Source: Bacteroidales bacterium (GTDB lineage Bacteria > Bacteroidota > Bacteroidia > Bacteroidales > P3). Taken from it: a DNA stretch of 64,000 bases. The notes beneath the pieces are model-generated. The model was not told where the DNA came from, searched no databases, and saw nothing but the letters and a program-made list of their open reading frames with translations. The translations under genes were made by a program, and so were the position numbers. This document shows positions 42,804 to 53,200 of this stretch, piece by piece. The stretch is taken from the NCBI GenBank assembly GCA_017550405.1, contig JAFZPH010000006.1:62001-126000 (forward strand), read 5' to 3'. The first letter of the stretch is position 1, and each line of letters starts with the position of its first letter.

Positions 42804-44422
42804 TTCACAACCATGAATTGATAGTCCGACATGCGGTGCAGCAGAGCCTCACCGTTCTCAAAGCCCCAATCCTGTCTGGCACGGCCAAAACGCATGGGGT
42901 ACATCACCCCTGCCGGCTGCGGGATGACAGGCGATTCGAAGAATGCCGTGCCCCGCTGCTGGAGTCCACACACAAAATATATTATTATGTCGTTGGCCAT
43001 ACCCGCATAAGCGTTGGTAGGCTCGGTCTTATACTCTTCGCGGAAGCGGTCCACAAATGCCCGCTGCCGTTCGTCCGACAACAGCCAGTCGGCATAGAAT
43101 GTATGGTAGTTCAGATTCTGCAACTGGCCGAAATCGACATCGGCATAGAGTGTTGTCCAGTCCTCGAAAGTGTAGAGGTAAGGGGTATCCTTCTTTATCG
43201 ACGACAGCTTGTTGAGCAGCTGCGACACATAGATACGGTTCTTGGCCTTGTCCTGGTCGTAGACGCTCACCACCGCAACGCGTCCGTGCTCCTTCAGCAT
43301 CGTGGTGAGGCGCTGGGCTTTTGCCCAATCCACAAGGGTGTAGTGCATGTTGCCTTCCGCCTCCATGGCCGAGGTCAAAGCCTGTATGGCGTTCTTCTCG
43401 CCCTTGGCGCCGGAATGCAGGATGAACACCTCGGAACCGGGCAGGGTGGAGCGGATCGAGCCGACAATCTCCCTGGCGCGTGCCTCGACCGAAGGCAGGC
43501 ACTTGAAGATGTATGGGTTGCCACGCACTATCTCCTGACGGTCCGACACAGGGTTCACCACAAACAGATGGGCTTCGCGGGCCAGCTCGCTCACCCGTTC
43601 GAAAGGCTGGCGTGTCAGCAGGGCAATCAGCAAATCGCTCTCGGCCACCTTGTGGCTGTAGAAAGCGCGGTCCACGGCTTCATTGCTCGTCTCTTCCACG
43701 TCCACGACGTTCAGCACCACGTTGTAACCCATCTTTTCCAGCTGTTCCAGTCCCAACAGCAAACCTTCGTAGAACTGGATAAACTCCAAACTTTTATAAG
43801 CGGTCTTCCCGCGCTGCTCGACGTCGAACTTCGTGGTCGAGATTTTATCCATCTGGCTAAGATTGAAGGGCATCATCAACGACACCACCACGCTCTGCGG
43901 ATTCACACGCTGGCGTACCATGGCCGTCGGTCCCAGCGGAGTTTCAGGCTCGGAGGGCTCACGCCGCTCAGCCTGCTGCTGCCGCACATCGGTGTTGACC
44001 GCCGTATGATTTTGCGAATCCGACTGTTGCCCGTACCTCGCGCTGCCGTCGGAGGCGGGTTTCTCGCTGCCTGTGGCCGGAGGGGCCACTGTGCCGTCGG
44101 GTAGTTTCTGTCCCTTGCAGGGCAGCCACACCGTGTCGCCAATCTGCAGGAAATGAATATCTTTCTTGGTGATGGCCTCCACCTCTTTCAGCCCATAGGC
44201 CCGCGAGATAGCGTAGACCGTCTGTCCCTGTTCCACGACATGGACGAAGTAGCGTTTGCCGTTGACCATCTGCGTCTTGTTCGACACTTTCACGGCCACA
44301 CCGCCTTTCATCTGCGCCCATGCCGAATTGAAGATTGAGAATTGAAAATTGAAAAGCAGACTCACAACAAGGAGTTCCTTCAATATCTGTGCCAGTCGAC
44401 GGGACTGATGTTTCTGTTTCAT
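42800..44422 (-). CDS. LysM-domain protein with periplasmic-binding-like domain
   Basis: A protein of about 540 residues. I start at MKQKHQSRRLAQILKELLVVS. The signal peptide ends NSAWAQ and its hydrophobic core is partly built from a repeat (FNFQFSIFN). A LysM domain follows (YFVHVVEQGQTVYAISRAYGLKEVEAI, about 55-100) that binds peptidoglycan. After a variable linker, residues about 170-530 resemble a two-lobed type 1 periplasmic-binding/amino-acid ABC substrate fold (VVVSLMMPFNLSQMDKIS, ESDLLIALLTRQPF, GRVAVVSVYDQDKAKNRIYVSQL). This arrangement is common in Bacteroidota and probably links cell wall and small-molecule or outer membrane assembly functions. It is co-transcribed with guaA and lpxC. 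Confidence 0.82.
   Translation of the reverse strand: MKQKHQSRRLAQILKELLVVSLLFNFQFSIFNSAWAQMKGGVAVKVSNKTQMVNGKRYFVHVVEQGQTVYAISRAYGLKEVEAITKKDIHFLQIGDTVWLPCKGQKLPDGTVAPPATGSEKPASDGSARYGQQSDSQNHTAVNTDVRQQQAERREPSEPETPLGPTAMVRQRVNPQSVVVSLMMPFNLSQMDKISTTKFDVEQRGKTAYKSLEFIQFYEGLLLGLEQLEKMGYNVVLNVVDVEETSNEAVDRAFYSHKVAESDLLIALLTRQPFERVSELAREAHLFVVNPVSDRQEIVRGNPYIFKCLPSVEARAREIVGSIRSTLPGSEVFILHSGAKGEKNAIQALTSAMEAEGNMHYTLVDWAKAQRLTTMLKEHGRVAVVSVYDQDKAKNRIYVSQLLNKLSSIKKDTPYLYTFEDWTTLYADVDFGQLQNLNYHTFYADWLLSDERQRAFVDRFREEYKTEPTNAYAGMANDIIIYFVCGLQQRGTAFFESPVIPQPAGVMYPMRFGRARQDWGFENGEALLHRMSDYQFMVVK
44326..44356 (-). repeat. Repeat in the signal-peptide region of the LysM gene
   Basis: Minus-strand units of CAATTTTCAATTCTCAATCTTCAATT type encode FNFQFSIFN within the signal peptide. 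Same family as the insert in the M16 gene (31771-31823). Confidence 0.7.
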
Positions 44423-44456
44423 GTTTTTCAATCTTTAATCTTTTTTCAATGTCGTT

Positions 44457-45983
44457 TTATTCCCACTCGATGGTTGCCGGCGGCTTGGAGCTGATGTCGT
44501 AAACCACACGGTTCACACCCTTGACGCGGTTGATGATGTCGTTCGACACCTTGGCCAGGAAGTCGTAAGGCAGATGGCACCAGTCGGCAGTCATGCCGTC
44601 GACCGACTCCACAGCCCTCAATGCCACGACGCTCTCATAAGTTCGCTCGTCACCCATCACGCCGACCGACTGCACGGGCAGCAGCATACATCCGGCCTGC
44701 CATACCTGGTCGTACAGACCGTTGTCGCGCAGACCCTGGATGAAGATGTCGTCCACCTCCTGCAGAATATGCACCTTCTCGGGTGTCACATCGCTCAATA
44801 TGCGGATGGCCAACCCGGGACCGGGGAAAGGATGACGGCCAATCAACTCGTTCTTAATGCCCAACTGACGGCCCACGCGGCGCACCTCGTCCTTGAAGAG
44901 GCTCCGCAGCGGCTCGACAAGCTGCAACTTCATATAATCGGGCAAGCCGCCCACATTGTGGTGCGACTTGATTGTCTGCGAAGGTCCTTTCACCGAACTC
45001 GACTCAATCACATCGGGATAGATGGTGCCCTGACCCAGCCATTTGGCATCGGTAATCATCTTGGCTTCAGCGTCGAACACATCGATAAAGGTCTTGCCGA
45101 TAGCCTTGCGCTTCTTCTCGGGGTCGGTCACTCCGGCCAGCACGCTGTAGAAACGGTCCTTGGCGTCCACGCCTTTCACATTCAGACCCATGTCGCGATA
45201 GGACTCCAGCACTCCCTCAAACTCGTTCTTGCGCAGCAGGCCGTTGTCGACAAAGATACAATGCAGCTGATGGCCGATGGCGCGGTTGAGCAGCACAGCT
45301 GCCACCGTTGAATCGACACCGCCGCTGAGTCCCAGCACCACCTTGTCGCCGCCCACCTTGGCACGCAGCTCGGCCACCGTGGTCTCGATAAACGACTCCG
45401 GCGTCCACGACTGGGCGCAGCCGCAGATTCCCACCACGAAATTCTTCAGTATGGTCAACCCATCCACCGAGTGGTGAACCTCGGGGTGGAACTGGATAGC
45501 GTAAGTCTCTTCGCCCTCGATTTGGTAACCGGCATACTTCACGCTGTCGGTGGAACAGATAACACGGTAATTGTCAGGCAGACGCTCGATAGTGTCGCCG
45601 TGGCTCATCCACACCTGGCTACCCGCAGGCACATCCTTCATCAACGGGTTGCCATTGTCGATAAACTGAAGGTTGGCGCGGCCGTACTCCCTCACCTTCG
45701 ACTGCTGCACACTGCCGCCGCCGTATTTAGCCAGATACTGAGCCCCGTAGCACACTGCCAACAGGGGCAGCTTGCCTTTGATGCCGCTCATTTCCGGCAC
45801 AGGAGCATCGGGGGCGTTGCAACTATACGGGCTACCCGAAAAAACAACACCTTTCACATCCGACGTCAATGCAGGAATCTTGTTGTATGGATGTATTTCA
45901 CAATAAATATTCAGTTCGCGTATCTTACGGGCAATAAGCTGAGTGTACTGAGAACCAAAATCTAAGACAATAATTGTATCCAT
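44457..45983 (-). CDS. guaA: GMP synthase (glutamine-hydrolysing)
   Basis: A 508-residue protein that amidates XMP to GMP in purine synthesis. The N-terminal class I glutaminase domain shows [15 protein letters not shown], the catalytic Cys in [16 protein letters not shown] and His/Glu in [10 protein letters not shown]. The ATP-pyrophosphatase domain has [16 protein letters not shown]. The C-terminal dimerisation part includes [17 protein letters not shown] and ends KPPATIEWE. It is the first gene of the guaA-LysM-lpxC-lpxA operon, with a promoter at 46007-46014. Confidence 0.97.
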   Translation of the reverse strand: MDTIIVLDFGSQYTQLIARKIRELNIYCEIHPYNKIPALTSDVKGVVFSGSPYSCNAPDAPVPEMSGIKGKLPLLAVCYGAQYLAKYGGGSVQQSKVREYGRANLQFIDNGNPLMKDVPAGSQVWMSHGDTIERLPDNYRVICSTDSVKYAGYQIEGEETYAIQFHPEVHHSVDGLTILKNFVVGICGCAQSWTPESFIETTVAELRAKVGGDKVVLGLSGGVDSTVAAVLLNRAIGHQLHCIFVDNGLLRKNEFEGVLESYRDMGLNVKGVDAKDRFYSVLAGVTDPEKKRKAIGKTFIDVFDAEAKMITDAKWLGQGTIYPDVIESSSVKGPSQTIKSHHNVGGLPDYMKLQLVEPLRSLFKDEVRRVGRQLGIKNELIGRHPFPGPGLAIRILSDVTPEKVHILQEVDDIFIQGLRDNGLYDQVWQAGCMLLPVQSVGVMGDERTYESVVALRAVESVDGMTADWCHLPYDFLAKVSNDIINRVKGVNRVVYDISSKPPATIEWE

Positions 45984-46006
45984 GTTTCAATTCACTTTAA
46001 TAAAAG

Positions 46007-46014
46007 CAAAGATA
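46007..46014 (-). promoter_or_regulatory. -7 box of the guaA operon
   Basis: TATCTTTG followed by C on the minus strand, about 24 bases before the guaA start. Fits TAnnTTTG. Confidence 0.6.
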
Positions 46015-46186
46015 CAAATAAAAATTGGAATAATAAACATAAACCGCATTCGGAAGCCTATTTTTAAGACTTTTTCCCCTCTGGCACGCCCCAAAAAGCA
46101 CTCTCCGGCTCCATTGTATCTCCACCCTAACTCCACCCAAACTCCATCCCGGCGCTTACTCGTTTGCACCATCTGGAAGCCTCTTC

Positions 46187-46293
46187 CTCCCTTCAATCTG
46201 GCATACTTACCGCATCGTTACAGGTTCGTTATCCGTTATAGGAACCTGTAACGATGCAACAACAATGCTCGAAGGATAGAAGATTGAAGGGAG
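46187..46293. repeat. Terminal-inverted-repeat element, copy 2
   Basis: 107 bases with perfect 13-bp terminal inverted repeats (CTCCCTTCAATCT and AGATTGAAGGGAG). Inside, a perfect 16-bp inverted repeat GCATCGTTACAGGTTC (46212-46227) / GAACCTGTAACGATGC (46242-46257) surrounds a 14-base core containing CGTTATCCGTT. Copy 1 is at 19494-19600. It lies between the divergent guaA and bamD promoters. A GC-rich stretch (46294-46405) directly follows it, with no clear gene. Confidence 0.88.
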
Positions 46294-46443
46294 CTTCGAC
46301 GGAGAAAACGGTCCGGAACGAGCGTGGCCGGGAGGGTGAAGCGGGCATTGCCGACGGAGAGGGCAGGCAGCGCGAACGGGGAGCGGCGGAGCTGACGATA
46401 AGATTAATTTCTATTAAATAGCCGATGAATGCAAAAAAAAGCG

Positions 46444-46451
46444 TATCTTTG
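46444..46451 (+). promoter_or_regulatory. -7 box of bamD, close to the start codon
   Basis: TATCTTTG followed by CA, ending 6 bases before the bamD ATG (46458). Transcription from it would start at or beside the start codon, so the transcript may be leaderless. Confidence 0.55.
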
Positions 46452-46457
46452 CAAGTT

Positions 46458-47282
46458 ATGAAAACTGCATTGAAAATAGCGATTATCGCCGCAACAGCTT
46501 TGATACTAACCTCTTGCGGCAACGTTGAAAAGTTGCTGAAAGGTAACGATTTCGAGGCACAGTATACCGCGGCTGTAGATTATTATAACCAAAAGAACTA
46601 CACCAAGGCTATCCAGCTCTTCGAGAATCTGATTATGCACTATCACGACAAAGCCCACGCCGAGGACATCTCGTGGTACTACGGCATGTGCCTGATGGGC
46701 GAGAAGGACTACTACTCCGCCGGCTACCAGTTCAAGAACTTTTTCAAGCGTTTCCCCTACAGCGAACGTGCCGAGGAGGCACTGTATCAGGCCGCCACAT
46801 GCAAGTATAACGAGTCGCCCGAATACTTCCTCGACCAAAGGCTGACGAAAGAGGCCATACAGGAGTACGAGTCGTATGTGGACCGCTACCCCACCAGCGT
46901 CCATATCCCCGAGATAAACACCCGCCTCGACGAGCTGAGGGGCAAGCTGATGCAGAAGGACTACGAGATAGCCTACGGCTATTATCTGACGGAGAACTAC
47001 AGCGCGGCGTATGTATCGCTGCAGGCCTTCCTGAACAATTACCCCGAATCCGTCCACCGCGAGGACGCCATGTTCTACATGCTGGCCAGCGGCTACGAAT
47101 ACGGCATCAACAGCCGTGAGGAGCGCATGCGCGAAAGGCTGCAGCAGGTGGTGAACGACTTCGACCGTTTCTCGGCGCTGTTCTCCAACTCGCAATACCT
47201 GGCCAAGGCACAGCAGTACTACACCAAAGCCCGTGCAGCCATTGCCGCTTTGGAGACAGCCCAGCAGCAGGCGGCAAAATAA
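46458..47282 (+). CDS. bamD: Outer membrane assembly lipoprotein BamD
   Basis: A protein of about 274 residues. I start at MKTALKIAIIAATALILTSC, with lipobox Cys, which lies right after the -7 box; the Met eleven codons upstream would precede the transcription start. The mature part has TPR-like repeats (AAVDYYNQKNYTKAIQLFENLIMHYHD, YEIAYGYYLTENYSAAYVSLQAFLNNYPES) typical of BamD/YfiO. It is part of the BAM complex that inserts beta-barrel proteins in the outer membrane. rpoZ and coaBC follow, an order common in this phylum. Confidence 0.93.
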   Translation: MKTALKIAIIAATALILTSCGNVEKLLKGNDFEAQYTAAVDYYNQKNYTKAIQLFENLIMHYHDKAHAEDISWYYGMCLMGEKDYYSAGYQFKNFFKRFPYSERAEEALYQAATCKYNESPEYFLDQRLTKEAIQEYESYVDRYPTSVHIPEINTRLDELRGKLMQKDYEIAYGYYLTENYSAAYVSLQAFLNNYPESVHREDAMFYMLASGYEYGINSREERMRERLQQVVNDFDRFSALFSNSQYLAKAQQYYTKARAAIAALETAQQQAAK

Positions 47283-47391
47283 GCGCTGGCCGCAGGCCCT
47301 GCGTCTACAGCCCCTCCTGGCAGTGACGCAGCCCCACACCCGCAAGAGCAAAATAGTTTGACAACAATACATGTATTAACAAAATATCACT

Positions 47392-47781
47392 ATGGAAGAG
47401 AATAAAAAGAAGATGCCCAACACGACGATTACCCGCAATACGGCCGAGTTCAGCCAGATGACGGGCAACATCTACGAGACCGTTGCCGTACTGACCAAGC
47501 GCGCCAACCAGATTGCCGCCGAGGAGAAAAGAGAGCTGCACCGCAAGATTGAGGAGTTCTCGAACAGCAACGACGGCATCGACGAGTATTACGAGAACCG
47601 CGAGCAGATAGAAGTGGTGCGCCGTTTCGAGCAGATGCCCAAACCCGCACTGGTGGCCACAGAGGAGTATCTTGACCATGAGCTGTACTACCGCAACCCC
47701 GCCAAGGAGGACCTCGAGCAGCAGCGCATGGAAGAGATGGAAGAAGCCGTGATTGCCAATCAGGAAGTCGCCGCCGAATAA
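47392..47781 (+). CDS. rpoZ: RNA polymerase omega subunit, Bacteroidota type
   Basis: A 129-residue protein. The core TTITRNTAEFSQMTGNIYETVAVLTKRANQIAAEEKREL, followed by SNSNDGIDEYYENREQIEVVRRFEQMPKP and EEYLDHELYYRNPAKED, matches the Bacteroidota omega-like family. The acidic C-terminal tail is a little longer than usual. Its place between bamD and coaBC supports the call. Omega helps assemble and stabilise RNA polymerase. Confidence 0.9.
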   Translation: MEENKKKMPNTTITRNTAEFSQMTGNIYETVAVLTKRANQIAAEEKRELHRKIEEFSNSNDGIDEYYENREQIEVVRRFEQMPKPALVATEEYLDHELYYRNPAKEDLEQQRMEEMEEAVIANQEVAAE

Positions 47782-47943
47782 ACACCGGCCGAGGCGCGTG
47801 GGAGACGGTTTCACGTCGGGTGCGCGGAAGTGTGCGGACACTCCCCCACCTACACGTTAGCACTGCCCGACACCCTGCATACGGTGCGGCAGCACGCTCT
47901 CCCCGCCACACATCGACCCATCGAACATCAAACATTAGCGGAA

Positions 47944-49146
47944 ATGAATGTAATAGTAGGCATAACGGGCGGAATAGCGGCATACAAGTCGCCGATGCTG
48001 GTACGCCTGCTGGTGAAGGCCGGACACACCGTGCGGTGTGTGGCGACCGAGCATGCGCTGGAGTTCGTCACCCGGGTGACGCTGGAGACGGTGTCGGGCA
48101 ACAGCCTGTACAGCGACCTCTTTGCACCGGCCAATGCCCATTCGACAGAGCATATCTCGCTGAAGGACTGGGGCGACGCCATGGTTGTGGCCCCCGCCAC
48201 GGCCAACATTATAGGCAAGATGGCCTCGGGCATAGGCGACGACGCGCTGAGCACACTGCTCCTGTCGTTCAGCCGCAAACCGCTGCTGATGGCTCCGGCC
48301 ATGAACACACAGATGTGGGAATGTCCCGCCGTGCAACGGAATGTGGCGACCTTGAAGGCTGACGGCGTCCGTTTTGTGGAGCCCGCATCCGGCGAGCTGG
48401 CCTGCGGCAGCACGGGTACAGGCCGCATGGCCGAGCCCGAAGAGATAGCCCAAGCATTGGAGACCATGCTGGCCGAGGCGCACGGCCAATGGCTGGCAGG
48501 GTGCCGCGTGCTGGTGACGGCAGGCCCTACCTACGAACGCATCGACTCGGTGCGGTTTATCGGCAACTATTCGTCGGGCAAGATGGGTTTTGCGCTGGCC
48601 GAGGCTTTGGCATCGCATGGTGCCGAAGTGGAGCTGGTGACAGGTCCCACAGCGTTGAAGACCAACGCCCGTGGAGTGCATCGCACAGATGTCGAGAGTG
48701 CCCGCGAGATGTATGCCGCCGCCACCGAGCGGTTCCCTTCGTGCAAGGCAGCCATTCTCTCCGCCGCTGTGGCCGACTACCGACCGGAACATACCGCCGA
48801 CCACAAACTGAAGAAACAAGGCGACGAGGGCATGACCCTGACGCTGGTGCAGAACCCCGACATACTGGCGACACTCGGCCAGATGAAACAGGAGGGACAG
48901 ACGCTGGTGGGGTTTGCCCTGGAGACGGACGACGAGGCTGCCAACGCCCGTCGGAAACTGGAACGCAAGAATTTGGACTATATAGTGCTGAACTCGCTAC
49001 GCGATGCGGGAGCGGGATTCGGCGTCGATACGAACCGTGTGACGATAATGAGCCGCCAGGGCGACAGCTACTCCACTCCGCTGCTGAGCAAGCGCGAGGT
49101 GGCAGAGGAGATTGTACGCCACTGCGTCGCCCATTGTTGTAGTTAG
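47944..49146 (+). CDS. coaBC: Phosphopantothenoylcysteine decarboxylase/synthase
   Basis: A protein of about 400 residues for two steps of coenzyme A synthesis. The CoaC half begins MNVIVGITGGIAAYKSPMLVRLLVKAG and contains the flavin-binding and active parts VAPATANIIGKMASGIGDD and APAMNTQMWECPAVQRN. The CoaB half (from about 185) shows VLVTAGPTYERIDSVRFIGNYSSGKMGFALAEAL, AAVADYRPE and KKQGDEG. The Met at 47944 is chosen because the upstream extension lacks family sequence. It lies about 160 bases after rpoZ. Confidence 0.95.
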   Translation: MNVIVGITGGIAAYKSPMLVRLLVKAGHTVRCVATEHALEFVTRVTLETVSGNSLYSDLFAPANAHSTEHISLKDWGDAMVVAPATANIIGKMASGIGDDALSTLLLSFSRKPLLMAPAMNTQMWECPAVQRNVATLKADGVRFVEPASGELACGSTGTGRMAEPEEIAQALETMLAEAHGQWLAGCRVLVTAGPTYERIDSVRFIGNYSSGKMGFALAEALASHGAEVELVTGPTALKTNARGVHRTDVESAREMYAAATERFPSCKAAILSAAVADYRPEHTADHKLKKQGDEGMTLTLVQNPDILATLGQMKQEGQTLVGFALETDDEAANARRKLERKNLDYIVLNSLRDAGAGFGVDTNRVTIMSRQGDSYSTPLLSKREVAEEIVRHCVAHCCS

Positions 49147-49297
49147 CTTCCGGCCATGCACGATTGTGGGGATGGGTGAGTGGCTGCACACTGCAGCACT
49201 TTCGCATCAACGCTATAGCGGGCGACACAATCGAAAGCATCCTTCCCAGTACCCGCCACGCAACTACCGCCACACTACCATATAACGATACTGACAG

Positions 49298-50278
49298 ATG
49301 AAAAGAAGCAACAGGTTTTTGATATTGTGCATGATACTTGCAGCAGGAGCCCTGACTGCAGGGGTGCTGATATGCAGTTCGCAGAAAGAGGATGCCGAAG
49401 AGATGTACCGCAAGGCGGTGGCAAGGGATTACCGGGTGTATTCGCCCGTGATACCCGACACACTGACCTTTGCCGGCGAGGCCGTTCCGCTGAACACATT
49501 CTATGTTCGCGAAGGCTTGGACAACGAGTTGATTGTAAACATGTACCGCCAGTCGAGCACGGTGCTGTACTTCAAGCGGGCCAACCGCTACTTCCCGGTA
49601 ATAGAGCCGATACTGAAACGCAACGGGATACCGATGGATTTCAAATACCTGTGTGTGATAGAGAGCGGATTGACCAACGCCACATCGCCCGCCAAGGCGC
49701 AAGGGTTCTGGCAGTTCATCCCGTCGACAGGCAGCAAGTACGGCCTCGAGATAAACGACGAGGTGGACATGCGCGACGACCTGGTGTCGTCGACCGAGGC
49801 GGCATGCAAATATCTGCGTTCCCTCTACACCCGAACCGGCAGCTGGACGGCAGCAGCAGCAGCCTATAACTGCGGCGAGAACGGGTTGGGCCGCCGCATG
49901 GACAAGCAGCAGTCGAAGAATTATTACGACCTGTGGCTCAACAGCGAGACATCGCGCTACGTGTACCGAATACTGGCCGTGAAGTTAATCATGCAGAATC
50001 CCCGCCAATATGGATATATGATGCGGCGTTGCGACCTGTATCCGCCGGTGCCGACACGCGCGGTGGTGCTGAGCGGACAGAATGTAGACATCTACCAGTT
50101 TGCCCGCAACCACGGGACAACCTATAAGGTATTAAGGCTGTTGAACCCCTGGCTGAAAACCGACCAGCTGAAGAACAAGAATAACCGGAGCTACATGGTA
50201 CAACTGCCCTCCGAGGGTATACAGTATTCTAAAATAGCCAAGGGGAAGCGGAACACCGAAATGATATCCCATATCTAA
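49298..50278 (+). CDS. Lytic transglycosylase (SLT/MltD-like)
   Basis: A 326-residue protein with an N-terminal membrane segment or signal ([21 protein letters not shown]). The catalytic Glu is in [32 protein letters not shown] (about 125-155), followed by [14 protein letters not shown]; both are hallmarks of soluble lytic transglycosylase domains, which cleave peptidoglycan. The C-terminal region ([23 protein letters not shown]) looks LysM-like. It precedes uvrA by 24 bases. Confidence 0.9.
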   Translation: MKRSNRFLILCMILAAGALTAGVLICSSQKEDAEEMYRKAVARDYRVYSPVIPDTLTFAGEAVPLNTFYVREGLDNELIVNMYRQSSTVLYFKRANRYFPVIEPILKRNGIPMDFKYLCVIESGLTNATSPAKAQGFWQFIPSTGSKYGLEINDEVDMRDDLVSSTEAACKYLRSLYTRTGSWTAAAAAYNCGENGLGRRMDKQQSKNYYDLWLNSETSRYVYRILAVKLIMQNPRQYGYMMRRCDLYPPVPTRAVVLSGQNVDIYQFARNHGTTYKVLRLLNPWLKTDQLKNKNNRSYMVQLPSEGIQYSKIAKGKRNTEMISHI

Positions 50279-50302
50279 CTAACGCCACGAACCTTTGTAA
50301 CC

Positions 50303-53179
50303 ATGGATGAGATTGAAATATTAGGAGCCCGTGAACACAATCTGCAGAATGTCGACGTTGATATTCCGCGCAACGCTTTTGTGGTATTCACCGGACTGAG
50401 CGGAAGCGGTAAATCAAGCCTGGCCTTCGACACAATCCATGCCGAGGGACAGCGCCGCTACATGGAGACGTTTTCGGCTTATGCCCGGCACTTTGTGGGC
50501 AATATCGAACGGCCCGACGTGGACAGCATCAACGGTTTGAGCCCTGTAATCTCGATTGAGCAGAAGACCACCAACAAGAATCCCCGCTCCACCGTGGGTA
50601 CGGTGACGGAGATATACGACTTTGTACGTCTGCTGTATGCCCGAGTGGGGATTGCCTACTCGCACGTGAGCGGCGAGCGGATGGTGAAATACTCGGAGGA
50701 ACGCATCCTCCAGCTGATTGAAGAGCAGTATCAGGGCAAGGACATCTACATCCTCGCTCCGCTGGTGAAAGCCCGTAAAGGCCACTACCGCGAGCTGTTC
50801 ACCCAACTGGGCAAGAAAGGATTCCTGCGCGTGAGAGTGGACGGTGAGGTGAAGGAGCTGACATACAACATGCAGGTGGACCGCTACAAGACCCACGACA
50901 TCGAGCTGGTGGTGGACCGCCTGCGAGTGGGTCGCAGCACCGACCGACTAAAGGAGGCTGTGCGGACGGCGTTCAAGCAAGGCAAAGGAGTGCTGATGGT
51001 ATTGGAATACGAGCCCCCATCGCCCATTCCAAAGGCCGGCCCCAAACCGGCATACTACAGCCGACTGCTGATGGACCCCGCCACGGGTCTCTCCTACCCC
51101 GAGCCCGAGCCCAATACCTTCTCGTTCAACTCGCCCTATGGCGCCTGTCCGAAATGCAACGGATTGGGACGCGTGGCCCAGATTGATTTCTCGAAACTGA
51201 TTCCCGACCCGAAGAAGAGCATCCGCGAAGGAGCCTTCGAGGTGCTGGGCAAATACAGCCCCACCAACTATTTCTACCGCAAGCTGGAGAATCTGGGGCG
51301 CTACTACCACTTTACGGTCGACGACCCCGTGGAGACCTTCTCGGAAGACGCGATGAACACCATCCTCTATGGTACGAGCGACTTCACCGGGATGGAAGAC
51401 GCCTACGAAATGAACCACGGGAACAGTTTCCAAGGCATAGTGAACTACATCATGCAGATGGCTGGCGACGACAGCTCGACGGCTTTGCAGAAATGGGCTG
51501 CATCGTTTATGAACACCGTCACCTGCCCCGAGTGCCACGGTCACCGCTTGAAGCCTGAGAGCCTCGCATTCAGAGTGGACGGCTTGCATATAGGCGAGAT
51601 GGCGGCGATGGATCTCACCGAGCTGTACGAGCGGCTGGAACATCTTGAGGAGCGACTGGAACCGCAGCAGCGACCTGTGGCCCACGAGATACTGCACGAG
51701 ATACTCACCCGCATCAAATTCATCATCGACGTGGGGGTGGGTTACCTCTCACTGAACCGCAACAGCAGCAGCCTTTCGGGCGGTGAGTCGCAACGCATCC
51801 GCCTCGCCACGCAGATAGGGTCGAGGCTGGTGAACGTACTGTATATCCTCGACGAGCCGAGCATTGGGCTACACCAGCGCGACAACCGTCGCCTCATCAA
51901 CTCGCTGAAAGAGTTGCGCGACATGGGCAACAGCGTCATCGTGGTGGAACACGACCGCGACATGATACTGAGTGCCGACCATGTGGTGGACATCGGACCC
52001 GGCGCAGGGGTGCATGGCGGCAAGGTCATCTTCAGCGGCACAGGGCGCCAACTGCTCTCGTCAAAGAAGAAGACCCTCACGCTGCAATACCTCCGCCGCG
52101 AACGGGACATCCTGCTACCTCAACGCCGCTCGATAGAGGGGTGCGACCACATCGTGCTCACCGGTGCCACGGGCAACAACCTCAAAGGGGTGACCCTCGA
52201 CCTGCCCTTACGCCGCTTTGTCTGCATCACCGGTGTCAGCGGCAGCGGCAAGTCCACCCTTGTCAACGACACGCTCCACCCAATCCTCAACAGCCATTTC
52301 TACCATTCCACACGGCAGCCCCTCCCCTACCAAAGCATTACGGGCATAGAGCACATCGACAAAGTCATCGAGATTGACCAGGCGCCCATCGGACGCACAC
52401 CGCGCAGCAATCCTGCCACCTATGTCGGGGTGTTTGACGAGATTCGTACCCTCTTCACGCAGTTGCCGGCCGCCCGCATACGTGGATACAAGCCCGGCCG
52501 TTTCTCGTTCAATGTCAGCGGGGGCAGATGCGAGCATTGCAAGGGGGCAGGTGTGAGGACCATCGAGATGAACTTCCTGCCCGATGTATACGTCAACTGC
52601 GAAGTGTGCAACGGCAAGCGATACAACCGCGAGACCCTGGAGATACGATACAAAGGGAAGAGCATAGCCGATGTGCTGGATATGACCATCAACGAGGCAG
52701 TCACGTTCTTTGAGTCGTACCCAAAGATCTACCGCAAGCTGAAGACCATCCAGGACGTGGGACTCGGCTACATCACCCTCGGCCAGCAGTCCACCACCCT
52801 AAGCGGTGGCGAAGCCCAGCGCATCAAGCTGGCCACCGAACTGGCACGTCCCGAGACGGGCAACACGCTCTATATATTCGACGAGCCCACCACGGGTCTT
52901 CATTTCGAGGACATCCGTGTGTTGCTCGAAGTGCTGCAGAAGTTGGTGGACCGAGGCAACAGCATCCTTGTCATTGAACACAATATGGATGTCATCAAAG
53001 TGGCCGACTGGGTGATTGACATGGGGCCAGACGGTGGACGGAAGGGAGGTAACATCACCTTTGCCGGAACACCGGAACAACTGGCCGCACAGCCCGACAA
53101 TATCACTGGGCAATACCTCAGGGAGGAACTTGAGGAGACACGGAAACATTCAACCGAGACACCACCCTCAGAGTCGTAA
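50303..53179 (+). CDS. uvrA: Excinuclease ABC subunit A
   Basis: A 958-residue DNA damage sensor of nucleotide excision repair. It starts [24 protein letters not shown]. There are two ABC ATPase units: Walker [15 protein letters not shown] with signature [17 protein letters not shown], and Walker [15 protein letters not shown] with signature [16 protein letters not shown]. Zinc finger Cys are visible ([20 protein letters not shown]; and [18 protein letters not shown]). Length and order are normal for a UvrA of this phylum. Confidence 0.97.
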   Translation: MDEIEILGAREHNLQNVDVDIPRNAFVVFTGLSGSGKSSLAFDTIHAEGQRRYMETFSAYARHFVGNIERPDVDSINGLSPVISIEQKTTNKNPRSTVGTVTEIYDFVRLLYARVGIAYSHVSGERMVKYSEERILQLIEEQYQGKDIYILAPLVKARKGHYRELFTQLGKKGFLRVRVDGEVKELTYNMQVDRYKTHDIELVVDRLRVGRSTDRLKEAVRTAFKQGKGVLMVLEYEPPSPIPKAGPKPAYYSRLLMDPATGLSYPEPEPNTFSFNSPYGACPKCNGLGRVAQIDFSKLIPDPKKSIREGAFEVLGKYSPTNYFYRKLENLGRYYHFTVDDPVETFSEDAMNTILYGTSDFTGMEDAYEMNHGNSFQGIVNYIMQMAGDDSSTALQKWAASFMNTVTCPECHGHRLKPESLAFRVDGLHIGEMAAMDLTELYERLEHLEERLEPQQRPVAHEILHEILTRIKFIIDVGVGYLSLNRNSSSLSGGESQRIRLATQIGSRLVNVLYILDEPSIGLHQRDNRRLINSLKELRDMGNSVIVVEHDRDMILSADHVVDIGPGAGVHGGKVIFSGTGRQLLSSKKKTLTLQYLRRERDILLPQRRSIEGCDHIVLTGATGNNLKGVTLDLPLRRFVCITGVSGSGKSTLVNDTLHPILNSHFYHSTRQPLPYQSITGIEHIDKVIEIDQAPIGRTPRSNPATYVGVFDEIRTLFTQLPAARIRGYKPGRFSFNVSGGRCEHCKGAGVRTIEMNFLPDVYVNCEVCNGKRYNRETLEIRYKGKSIADVLDMTINEAVTFFESYPKIYRKLKTIQDVGLGYITLGQQSTTLSGGEAQRIKLATELARPETGNTLYIFDEPTTGLHFEDIRVLLEVLQKLVDRGNSILVIEHNMDVIKVADWVIDMGPDGGRKGGNITFAGTPEQLAAQPDNITGQYLREELEETRKHSTETPPSES

Positions 53180-53200
53180 CACCATCAATACCGCAAGCAA

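Noticed and set aside
46294..46405. GC-rich stretch after the TIR element as a small gene
   Set aside because: Short frames exist in both directions, but none has a start with ribosome site or any known pattern.
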